DNA of 64,000 nucleotides from Desulfofundulus kuznetsovii DSM 6115 (lineage in GTDB: Bacteria > Bacillota > Desulfotomaculia > Desulfotomaculales > Desulfovirgulaceae), in assembly GCF_000214705.1 (NCBI RefSeq), contig NC_015573.1, positions 2,425,001-2,489,000 on the forward strand. The letters are read 5' to 3'. A model generated the notes under the pieces. It did not search any database, was not told where the DNA came from, and worked only from the letters and a program-made list of their open reading frames with translations. The first letter of the stretch is position 1, and every line of letters starts with the position of its first letter. The position numbers were made by a program, and so were the translations under genes. Below, piece after piece: positions 1 to 6,699 of the stretch.

Positions 1-283
1 CAGGGAAACCGTGTTTCTGCAGCCAGCGCACGGTGAGAAAAAGGGCGTCCCCGGGACGGGAGCTGATGTAGGCGATGCGGTAGCCGAGGTCAGCCAGGGT
101 TTTCAGCGTTTCGGCTGCGCGGGGGAACGGCTCTGCCCGTTGCAAAAGTTTCAGGCCTTCCTGGGTACTAAAAAACCCCGGCGGTAGCGGCGCCGGGTAT
201 TTGTTCAGCGGCACGCCGAACCTGCGCACCAGCTCCAGGTTCGTATTCGCCACGGTGTTGTCCACGTCTACCGCTATCCACAT
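1..283 (-). CDS. HAD-superfamily hydrolase, partial at window edge
   Basis: About 94 N-terminal residues are present; the C-terminus lies beyond the left edge. The protein opens MWIAVDVDNTVANTN, with the DxDxT/V nucleophile motif of HAD phosphatases. The motif YISSRPGD around residue 75 fits HAD motif II. The ATG at 283 has an AAAGGA site eight bases upstream, and the motif so close to the start supports this choice. The preceding gene overlaps it by 116 bp in another frame. HAD enzymes of this kind act on small phosphorylated substrates; the substrate cannot be read here. Confidence 0.75.
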   Translation of the reverse strand, partial: MWIAVDVDNTVANTNLELVRRFGVPLNKYPAPLPPGFFSTQEGLKLLQRAEPFPRAAETLKTLADLGYRIAYISSRPGDALFLTVRWLQKHGFP

Positions 284-521
284 GTGTCTTCATCCTTTCT
301 TCCAGGTGGGCCAGGACCCGCCGGGGGTCCACGCCCGCCAGCTCGAATATACCATGCTCGTAGCCGTCCTCCAGTGCCGCTTTCCGGATGAATTTCCGGG
401 CGTCGGCTTTGATATGCCTGGCGGAATAGTCGCGTGAGCCATACCTCACCGGGTTTACAGCGTCTTTAACGGCCTGGAGAACGACTGCCCGCGCCAATCG
501 GGTGTATGCGGGTTCGAACAT
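168..521 (-). CDS. hypothetical protein, 117 aa
   Basis: I do not recognise this family. The ATG at 521 is chosen because GAGGTGG lies five bases upstream; an earlier TTG at 539 would overlap the stop of the upstream gene. The first 75 residues are charged and protein-like. The last 36 or so run through the start of the HAD gene in another frame and look low in constraint, so the 3' end may be extended by an old frameshift. It sits directly behind the small gene at 536-799, probably in one transcript with it. Confidence 0.5.
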   Translation of the reverse strand: MFEPAYTRLARAVVLQAVKDAVNPVRYGSRDYSARHIKADARKFIRKAALEDGYEHGIFELAGVDPRRVLAHLEERMKTHVDSGRRGQHRGEYEPGAGAQVRRAAEQIPGAATAGVF

Positions 522-535
522 GAAAACCACCTCGC

Positions 536-799
536 TCAAAGGTTCATAAATGCTTCCACATCAAACTCCACGGTCTTTTGGGGAACTTTCCGGGTGCTGG
601 TACATGCTCCACCGGTGAGTTTTTGCGCAATCCCGGCCAGTTGTCGCTCTATCTCCGACAGCCGCTCCTCAAGACGGATGGCCGTGTCGATAAGTTCCCT
701 CGCCCTGGCCGCCCGCTGGCCGGGAGGGTAACGGAACAGCGGGTGGTCAGCCGGCAGCCGCAATTCCAGCCGTTTATACTTTGTCTTATTCCTCGCCAC
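536..799 (-). CDS. small basic protein, candidate ParR-like partner of ParM
   Basis: An 87-residue protein with a basic N-terminus (MARNKTKYKRLELRLP) and a central amphipathic helix with coiled-coil character (residues 30-60). It starts at GTG 799 with AGGAG nine bases upstream. It lies just downstream of the ParM-like gene, separated by two GTACCGGTAC palindromes. ParM actins are normally paired with a small DNA-binding adaptor (ParR) and a centromere-like repeat, so position and size suggest that role. No ribbon-helix-helix motif is certain, so this rests on context. Confidence 0.5.
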   Translation of the reverse strand: MARNKTKYKRLELRLPADHPLFRYPPGQRAARARELIDTAIRLEERLSEIERQLAGIAQKLTGGACTSTRKVPQKTVEFDVEAFMNL

Positions 800-817
800 A
801 ACGAACCACTCCTGTAA

Positions 818-931
818 GAGTACCGGTACCTTCTTTTCCAGGCGTCATGCGGCTTCAGACCCCTTTTTCCCGCTCCGGTTCCGGCACTTAATGGCCGCGA
901 CGATCAGCGCCAGAAAGGAGTACCGGTACCT
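818..931. promoter_or_regulatory. two GTACCGGTAC palindromes, candidate centromere/operator
   Basis: The 10-bp palindrome GTACCGGTAC occurs at 820-829 and 920-929, exactly 100 bp apart. The shared core is wider (GAGTACCGGTACCT). Both lie between the ParM-like gene and its small downstream partner, where a parC-type site or ParR operator would be expected. The role is inferred. Confidence 0.4.
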
Positions 932-936
932 GGAGC

Positions 937-978
937 GAAAAATTGCCCTCAAAGCCGGATTTTACGCGCTTTTGAGGG
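937..978 (-). terminator. terminator after the parM-like gene
   Basis: On the minus strand CCCTCAAA (978-971) pairs with TTTGAGGG (953-946), followed by a T run at 942-938. A second inverted copy of the arm at 998-989 could form a competing hairpin. Confidence 0.6.
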
Positions 979-1945
979 TTCCGGTTACAACCCTCAAAAA
1001 TCCTTCCGCGTTGGCCCACTGCGGGTCCGGCAGGACCTCGGCCACCGGGAACATCTCCGTCAACTCCGGCAGCGCTACCGCCCCACCGCCGGCCAGGTAG
1101 AACTTCTCCACGAAGTCCCCTTTTTGCCCCAGGGCCGCCAGCACGCGGTCGGCTATGGCCCGGGCGGTATTGACGCGGGCCGCCTTCACCGCTGCCGTCA
1201 GGTCCAGCTCTCTGCCCCGGAACGTTACCCTGCCCTTAGCGGCTACGGCTGCTGCTACGTTCATATCCAGCGGAGCCCCTGTAGCAGATCCAAAGGCGGC
1301 AGCCACAGCTTCATACATCTGGAAGACGCCGTACTCAACAGAACCGCCGCCTTCGGGGCCAACCATACCACCGGCCACCTTAGCCAGTACGTAGTCCGTG
1401 GTTTTGTAGCCCACGTCCACGAGGCATATTAGACTGTTCTCCGGCAGGTCTGAGGCCGTCAACAGCGCTCCAGCCCCCTGGGGATATACCACCACCTTCC
1501 CGAAGGAGACCCGGGCGAGGGGACCGTCGTCTACAGACACCTTCGCGTGCAGAGCCTCCAGCTGTTTACGCAGTTCTTCCTTCTGCAGGCGGTAGTAGGC
1601 TACGGGAAGCCCGACCACCAGAGTAGCACCCTCCCGGGCCTCCAGGAGCCGGGCGGCTGCCAGTACGAGGATATCGTGGTTGGGATGTCTGTGTTTCTCC
1701 CGGTCAAGGGTAAATGTCGCCCCCTGTCCTTCCCGCAGGGCCAGCTCACCCACGAAATACTTTTTGGTATCGCCGTTTTTGGTATCGCCGTTCAATTTGC
1801 GGATTTCAACCACGTGGCCGGAGCCGTTACGGGACAGTTCAGACAGCGGTAGTTCGCGGTGCGGGGCTACGACGGAGGGAATGAGCACCCGTTGGTCTAG
1901 AGACACGGCTTTGGTATGGCTGTAGCCAACGTCGATGGCTATCAC
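962..1945 (-). CDS. parM: ParM/StbA-type plasmid segregation actin ATPase
   Basis: A 327-residue actin-fold ATPase. The phosphate-1 motif IDVGYSHTK is at residues 4-12, phosphate-2 VDVGYKTTDY near residue 180, and the adenosine motif AGGGA near residue 285. Length matches ParM/Alp-type segregation proteins, which form filaments that push plasmid copies apart using a small adaptor and a centromere. The start is GTG 1945 with AAGGAG upstream. A 15-bp direct duplication near residues 53-62 gives NGDTKNGDTK. This is the best evidence that the left part of the window is, or was, a low-copy plasmid or plasmid-like integrated element. Confidence 0.8.
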   Translation of the reverse strand: MIAIDVGYSHTKAVSLDQRVLIPSVVAPHRELPLSELSRNGSGHVVEIRKLNGDTKNGDTKKYFVGELALREGQGATFTLDREKHRHPNHDILVLAAARLLEAREGATLVVGLPVAYYRLQKEELRKQLEALHAKVSVDDGPLARVSFGKVVVYPQGAGALLTASDLPENSLICLVDVGYKTTDYVLAKVAGGMVGPEGGGSVEYGVFQMYEAVAAAFGSATGAPLDMNVAAAVAAKGRVTFRGRELDLTAAVKAARVNTARAIADRVLAALGQKGDFVEKFYLAGGGAVALPELTEMFPVAEVLPDPQWANAEGFLRVVTGTLKSA

Positions 1946-1973
1946 AAAACCAGCTCCTTTCGATAAATGGTCA

Positions 1974-1997
1974 TAAAAAAAGCGCGTTAAACGCGCT
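1974..1997 (-). terminator. terminator after the HD-GYP gene region
   Basis: Perfect hairpin AGCGCGTT-A-AACGCGCT (1981-1997), followed on the minus strand by seven T. It separates the HD-GYP gene from the parM-like gene. Confidence 0.75.
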
Positions 1998-2030
1998 ATT
2001 TCTCAAAGCACCCGTTTTACCACACCGATA

Positions 2031-2053
2031 ACACTAGTATAAAACACTAGTAT
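2031..2053. repeat. direct repeat ACACTAGTAT x2
   Basis: ACACTAGTAT at 2031-2040 and 2044-2053 in a 3' untranslated stretch; each contains the palindrome ACTAGT. Possibly a protein-binding doublet; function unknown. Confidence 0.35.
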
Positions 2054-2056
2054 TAT

Positions 2057-2683
2057 CTATTTCCCCACTGCCTTCCCCACCGCCACCTTACTTATGCCCG
2101 CCAGCACCCGGACCACCTCCCCCGAAAACCCCTGTTTTTCCAGCTCCGCCAGGGCTTCAGATTTCGTAAAGCTCCTGTCCCTGTAGGGCCGGTGCTCCAG
2201 GAGCGCCGTATAGACTTCCACCGCTGCGACTATCACCGACAGCGGGTGTATATCCCCGTCCTTCAGCCCGTTCGGGTAGCCGGAGCCGTCCGGCCTCTCG
2301 TGGTGTTCTCTAACGATACGGCACACCGGATCCGGCACGTCAGGCCAGTATTCCCGCAGGTAATATTCCCCCGCTATAGGATGGGCGTTAACCAGCTTCC
2401 GGTCGTCGTCGCTCAAACGGGCTTTACTTACCAGCGCTGAAGGCCAGGTAATCTTGCCGCAGTCATGGAAGAAAGCCGCCTGGGTGAGCCATTCCAGCTC
2501 TTTTTCCTGCAAGCCCAGCGCCCGGCCTACAGCTTCGGCGTATACCGCCGTGGCGATGGCATGATAATACAGCGTCTCGTGCCAGGCCAGCATCTGCATG
2601 GCCAGCCTGTTCGGCCCCTGGTACTTCAACATCTCGGCCAGCCACCCGGGCAGGCCCGGGCGGTGGAGAATGAGTGCGCGCAC
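2057..2683 (-). CDS. HD-GYP domain protein (candidate c-di-GMP phosphodiesterase)
   Basis: A 208-residue single-domain protein. It has the metal-binding HD motif in FFHDCGK (about residue 73) and the HD-GYP signature HHERPDGSGYP (about residues 126-136), followed by the typical helix IVAAVEVYTAL. HD-GYP proteins hydrolyse cyclic di-GMP or related dinucleotides in the cytoplasm. There is no receiver or sensor domain, so its activity would be set by expression or a partner. The start is GTG 2683 with AAAGGTGG upstream. The same region carries two GGDEF fusions, so synthesis and breakdown domains coexist on this element. Confidence 0.8.
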   Translation of the reverse strand: MRALILHRPGLPGWLAEMLKYQGPNRLAMQMLAWHETLYYHAIATAVYAEAVGRALGLQEKELEWLTQAAFFHDCGKITWPSALVSKARLSDDDRKLVNAHPIAGEYYLREYWPDVPDPVCRIVREHHERPDGSGYPNGLKDGDIHPLSVIVAAVEVYTALLEHRPYRDRSFTKSEALAELEKQGFSGEVVRVLAGISKVAVGKAVGK

Positions 2684-2721
2684 TTACGAGACCACCTTTC
2701 TTCAGGTTCTTTAAAGGAGAG

Positions 2722-2760
2722 AGAAAGCCGGGCACCCCCAGAAAAGGGGCACCCGGCTTC
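2722..2760 (-). terminator. terminator after the zinc-ribbon gene
   Basis: GC-rich hairpin with arms at 2727-2738 and 2746-2757 (two mismatches), immediately after the stop at 2762. The minus-strand T run is short (TTTCTCTC). Confidence 0.55.
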
Positions 2761-2761
2761 A

Positions 2762-3079
2762 TCATGCTCTTTTCCTGGCCCTGTTTTTACTGTTCCACGC
2801 GGCCGCGCAAGATGCGCTGCAAAACATCCGGTCCGCCTTCTCGGCGTAAAACCCTACGCCGCAGTTAAGACATCTGAACTGCTTCCAACGCTTTTGTTTT
2901 TCCGGCGGAACGAAACTGCCGTACAGGTATTCCCGGAAAGAATGGATGAAGGCGCCCACGTCCACCGGCCCGTAGTTACTGGCCTGGACGAGGCACCGGA
3001 AGAAAAGCTCAGCCAACTGCCGCTCGCGCTCGGTCAGGACATGCTCCACAGGTACCACCACACATTTACCTTTTTCCAT
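2762..3079 (-). CDS. small zinc-ribbon protein, 105 aa
   Basis: The ATG at 3079 (MEKGKCVVV) is chosen because the upstream part of this frame only shadows the neighbouring repeat protein. The C-terminus has a CLNC-x13-CSASC pattern, a four-cysteine zinc knuckle, and ends in a basic tail (RARKRA). The middle has a conserved-looking helical segment with FIHSFREYLYGS. The family was not recognised; a nucleic-acid-binding role is possible from the zinc knuckle. It overlaps the upstream gene by 14 bp, so the two are probably co-translated, and a terminator follows its stop. Confidence 0.6.
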   Translation of the reverse strand: MEKGKCVVVPVEHVLTERERQLAELFFRCLVQASNYGPVDVGAFIHSFREYLYGSFVPPEKQKRWKQFRCLNCGVGFYAEKADRMFCSASCAAAWNSKNRARKRA

Positions 3080-3335
3080 TCCCGAACAAACCCAGCAAAG
3101 CATCGAACTGCACGCCCGGCCCAGCCATTCTCCCGGCCGTCCTGCGGTCCACTTCTCCGCACAGAACCAACCTGCACAGCGCTCCCAACCGTACCTGGGG
3201 GTCGGGGTCGTCCACCAAAAAGAGCGCCAGGTCCCCCGGACAACCCGGGTGGCGCACCGCGTGCCAGCGCATCTTCGGGTTTTCGGAGAACGCCAGGGAA
3301 GCAAGTTTTTGCAGAACAGCGCCGTCCGATTCCAT
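3066..3335 (-). CDS. small HEAT/leucine-rich-variant repeat protein, 89 aa
   Basis: The segment RWHAVRHPGCPGDLALFLVD followed by DPDPQVRLGALC resembles one to two leucine-rich variant (LRV) or HEAT-like repeats, which are short helical scaffolds. The ATG at 3335 overlaps the stop of the upstream surface protein as ATGA and has GGGAGGG upstream. The longer frame from 3371 is less likely. The partner is unknown; it sits between a secreted protein and a zinc-ribbon protein in one minus-strand run. Confidence 0.55.
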   Translation of the reverse strand: MESDGAVLQKLASLAFSENPKMRWHAVRHPGCPGDLALFLVDDPDPQVRLGALCRLVLCGEVDRRTAGRMAGPGVQFDALLGLFGNGKR

Positions 3336-5581
3336 CAGCTTGTGTCCCTCCCCTGCAGTACTACGAACCAATCTTCATAAATGCTCCCTTGTGTCACAAC
3401 CACTCCTTCAGCGTAAGGTGGCGCGTTTAACTGTGCCGCCCCTGCCGCCCCGCTACCGGTAACCTGCATTTGCACCACCGTCCCGCTCGGGCAGACCGCA
3501 AGCGACGGATCCGTCCAGAACTCCACGGCCCACCTGTTCACGGCGTTGCCCCCCGGGTACATGGGGTTGCTCGTCGTCCCGTCCGGCAGTTTCGCCGGCA
3601 CGTTCACCGTTGCCGTCTTGTTTCCCTGCGGCCCGGTGTAGGGGAACGCCCAGGACACCGAATTCAGCGGCCCCACGGAATCAACCAGAAGCACCACCTT
3701 AGCCCCGGCCTTGACTTTCGGGAGTTGATCTGCCGTCATACCCTGGGTAATGACGATGTGTGTCGCCGGATCCTTCGGATCCGGTGAAACCTGACCTGCC
3801 GGCGGGCTGACTATCTGGGCCACCCTGGGCCGCTCGAAGGCATTCACGCAGAAATCCGCCCAGTTCGACCAGGGCGACGCAACCCCGGCCTGGTCCCAGA
3901 CCATGACGCGATATTTAAACTGATACGCCCCGGAAGCCCACAGCGGCCCGGGCACGTCCGGCGCGGTGCTGGTGGGTACGGTGTACTGGTTGCTATTGCT
4001 CGCCACCTTCCCGCTGTCCAACACCAGGGCCATGTCCGATGCCCGGACTATCTGGACCCGGTATGCGCTCTGGCTGTCTCCCGGGTCGGGATCGGAGAAA
4101 GTCCACGAAAGGGTAGGTGTCGTCGTGGTAAAGCACGTACCGTAACCGGGAAGAACCGGCGGGTTCGGCGGGCTATCCGTATCCAACCTCACGGCCACGC
4201 CCCCGCGCGGATTTGCCGCGATTTTCGGGGTAACGTTGGTGTCGGAAGTGGCCAATTCCGCCTTCCACTTCACCGCCCTGCCGGGACTGACCGCAACCCA
4301 GAGCTGTAAGTTGTCCACCGAAGGCAGGGCATCGTTTGCTGTGCCTATCTGGTTCCACGTGTTCCCGTTGTCCGGGGACACTTCCAGCACCGTGCCCGAA
4401 GCCGTACCCCGAACACGCCACTTTTTGACCCAGTTCGTGCCGTCAGCCGTGACAGACCAGGTCACCGAAGTGTTGTTCGGCAACTCGTGGGCAGCTCTCA
4501 CCCTGACCATCACGGCGTTCGCGCCGGGGTCAAAGGCTTTCGAAACGACCACCGCCGGGGAACGGTAGCCCGCGTTTTGCAAAATATCGGAGACTGTAAC
4601 GGAAAGGGACGAGTTATACACCAGCGAAGAGCCGTTCCACTGGTAATACCTGACCTGGTTGCCGTCAACAATTATCCGGTCATAAGAGCCCGGCCTTATG
4701 GCCACGGCGCGGGGGTTCGTCAGGCCCGAAGTGACTGAGAGAGCCGCGTTGTACCGTAGGACCGTACCGTCGAAGGAGTAGTGCTTCACCTGGGTGCCGT
4801 CTACTATTGCTACATCATATCCGTTCTGCGGGTCGGCTACAGCGAAGGCCACGGGACTGGTCAACCCGGTCACGGCCAGGGCTGGGTTCTCTGCCATGCT
4901 CGATCCGCTGAAGCTGAACCAGCGTACCCTGTTCGGCTCCAGCACCACCGTGTCGTATCCCCCGGAAGCCAATGCCACATCGATAGGGTTGGTCAGGACC
5001 ACCGAAGGCTCCAGCACGGTGTTCCTGGCCATATTCGAGCCGGTAAAGCTGAAGTGCTGGACCTGGGTCCCCACCAGGGCAGCAACTTCGGACTGGCCCG
5101 CCGCACCCACGGCCAGCACACTGGACAGGCCCGCCACGGAGAGGGCGGGGTTGTAGGCCATGCCGGAGCCGGTGAAGGAATAGTGCTTCAGGCCGGTTGA
5201 ATCGGCCACCAGCACGTCCGGGTAGGTACCCCTGGCCGCCAGGGCCAACGGGTTGCTCACCCCGGAGACGTTGAGGATGGTGTTCTCCCGCATCTGGGTG
5301 CCGTCGAATGAATAATGCTTCACCCCGGAGGTGGTGAGCACCACGTAGTCATACTCCCCCGACTCCCAGAATCCCACCAGGTCGGGCACGGGCTTCGGGG
5401 GTAGCTTTATCTCCCGGTTCGCCGTGTCCACCGTGGCTGACGTGGAGGACGTGTCTATGGTACCCGGGGTGTCGGTCGGGCTTATCGTATAGTCCCACGT
5501 GGCTGCCGGGGAAGGGCGAGGAAAGAGGGCCAGGGCCAGCAAGCTAACAATAGCAAAAAACAGGTATTTAAAGTTTTTCAT
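3335..5581 (-). CDS. large secreted repeat protein with Ig/FnIII-like C-terminal part
   Basis: A 748-residue protein with a clear signal peptide (MKNFKYLFFAIVSLLALALF, then SPAATW). Residues 65-330 hold about six repeats of roughly 45 residues built around (V/L)KHYSFDG(T/S)..M and YD..VVDG, which suggests a beta-propeller-like domain. Residues 340-480 look like a jelly-roll or laminin-like domain. Residues 480-600 resemble a fibronectin type III domain (TPTLSWTFSDPDPG). No LPXTG or C-terminal membrane anchor is seen, so it is probably released or held by interaction. With the adjacent pilus genes it could be an adhesin or a filament-associated protein. Confidence 0.6.
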   Translation of the reverse strand: MKNFKYLFFAIVSLLALALFPRPSPAATWDYTISPTDTPGTIDTSSTSATVDTANREIKLPPKPVPDLVGFWESGEYDYVVLTTSGVKHYSFDGTQMRENTILNVSGVSNPLALAARGTYPDVLVADSTGLKHYSFTGSGMAYNPALSVAGLSSVLAVGAAGQSEVAALVGTQVQHFSFTGSNMARNTVLEPSVVLTNPIDVALASGGYDTVVLEPNRVRWFSFSGSSMAENPALAVTGLTSPVAFAVADPQNGYDVAIVDGTQVKHYSFDGTVLRYNAALSVTSGLTNPRAVAIRPGSYDRIIVDGNQVRYYQWNGSSLVYNSSLSVTVSDILQNAGYRSPAVVVSKAFDPGANAVMVRVRAAHELPNNTSVTWSVTADGTNWVKKWRVRGTASGTVLEVSPDNGNTWNQIGTANDALPSVDNLQLWVAVSPGRAVKWKAELATSDTNVTPKIAANPRGGVAVRLDTDSPPNPPVLPGYGTCFTTTTPTLSWTFSDPDPGDSQSAYRVQIVRASDMALVLDSGKVASNSNQYTVPTSTAPDVPGPLWASGAYQFKYRVMVWDQAGVASPWSNWADFCVNAFERPRVAQIVSPPAGQVSPDPKDPATHIVITQGMTADQLPKVKAGAKVVLLVDSVGPLNSVSWAFPYTGPQGNKTATVNVPAKLPDGTTSNPMYPGGNAVNRWAVEFWTDPSLAVCPSGTVVQMQVTGSGAAGAAQLNAPPYAEGVVVTQGSIYEDWFVVLQGRDTS

Positions 5582-5645
5582 GTTGGACGAACTTCCTTTG
5601 TATTCTTAGTAGTAGGCATTTCACAGTTCTAAGCGAATTAAGTAA

Positions 5646-6134
5646 TTATCCTGCTCTGCGAACAAAACCGAAGACTATAGTTGCAACCAAGGAAAATACC
5701 ACACCTCCAAACAAAAAAGTAATTCCGAAAGTAATTAGTAGACCTACCGGACACCTGTAAGGTTCCAAAGGATAACATTTTGCCTTTCTAAGGGATTTGA
5801 ACAACCAGACAAATAGTCCAGCAAGGAAAAATATAGCACCCAATATAAAGTGAATTGCGCTAAAGGAGTGAAGTGCAACGTGAAACTGATCAATTGTCCA
5901 CAGAAAAAAGGTCCCGGCAAAATACAGCAAATTATTTGGAGCTATATTTCTTCCGGGAGGATGAACTGGTTGACTCCTCATATATTCTTTCGGTCTCTCA
6001 TGAACAGGTACGGCAATAGCCCTGGTGAAAGAATCATAGCAATTATTTTCTTTTGCGTTACTATAATTATTTGGGAAGCAATACTCTGCCTGCTGACTGT
6101 ATGCGTTACCATTTTCATAATGTTTACATTCCAC
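5646..6134 (-). CDS. hypothetical membrane protein, 162 aa
   Basis: The ATG at 6134 follows GGGAGGTG at ideal spacing, which strongly supports expression. The first 65 residues are polar and tyrosine/asparagine-rich; then come three or four hydrophobic segments (LLYFAGTFFLWTI, IHFILGAIFFLAGLFVWLF, VGLLITFGITFLFGGVVFSL). The family was not recognised. The gene is visibly AT-rich beside its GC-rich neighbours, as is the divergent gene next to it, so the pair was probably acquired together. The product should sit in the cytoplasmic membrane. Confidence 0.55.
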   Translation of the reverse strand: MECKHYENGNAYSQQAEYCFPNNYSNAKENNCYDSFTRAIAVPVHERPKEYMRSQPVHPPGRNIAPNNLLYFAGTFFLWTIDQFHVALHSFSAIHFILGAIFFLAGLFVWLFKSLRKAKCYPLEPYRCPVGLLITFGITFLFGGVVFSLVATIVFGFVRRAG

Positions 6135-6194
6135 TTATTACACCTCCCAATATCTATAATTAACATATTCACACTACTCTTTCTTGGATTTGCA

Positions 6195-6692
6195 ATGTTT
6201 TTCTTGATCCTTATTTTTGATAGTTACGTTACACCGCGTTTAAGCCAGCGGGTATTAGGCTTACAAGTTCTACGTGTGTATCCCGCTTCCCGATGGGCTG
6301 TGCGATTGAGCACTTTTTTGTTACTAAATGCTTCTGATCGAAACCGTATCAATTTCCCCAAATGCGTATTTTGGGAAATTCACACTAGTTACAATAGCCG
6401 AAGACCAACAAATAAATTAACTTTTATCAAGACCGTTCTTCGCGATATAAAAACTCTACACAGCTATTTTAATGGACAAGTCTGCTTTTTTGGACACACT
6501 CCGATGCCAATTGAAAGGTTCATATCTATTTTAGGGATAAAACAGGAAATTAGCCTACAAGGACCATTCCTTTCCAAAACACCTCCAGACCGTACGCTAA
6601 AGGTTGATTATAAAACTGCTCCATGGCACGTTTATCTAATCTCCATGCAATCTCCCCATAAAAACGAAAAAAGGAAGAAAAAGTCCAAGTAA
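6195..6692 (+). CDS. hypothetical membrane-anchored protein, about 165 aa
   Basis: This is one of few plus-strand genes in the left half. The open frame extends upstream to 5850, but there it only overlaps the opposite-strand gene. The ATG at 6195 (MFFLILIFDSYV) leaves a 60-bp divergent gap and is preferred, although its ribosome site is weak. One N-terminal hydrophobic segment is followed by a soluble, basic domain ending in KNEKRKKKSK. The family is unknown. Base composition is AT-rich like the divergent neighbour. Confidence 0.45.
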   Translation: MFFLILIFDSYVTPRLSQRVLGLQVLRVYPASRWAVRLSTFLLLNASDRNRINFPKCVFWEIHTSYNSRRPTNKLTFIKTVLRDIKTLHSYFNGQVCFFGHTPMPIERFISILGIKQEISLQGPFLSKTPPDRTLKVDYKTAPWHVYLISMQSPHKNEKRKKKSK

Positions 6693-6699
6693 TCAGTCC

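Noticed and set aside
2762-3304. A 180-residue zinc-ribbon protein
   Set aside because: The first 75 residues are Trp/Arg/Cys-rich shadow of the LRV-like gene; the ATG at 3079 is sufficient.
5850-6194. N-terminal extension of the plus-strand membrane gene
   Set aside because: It is antisense to a minus-strand gene with an excellent ribosome site and has none of its own.
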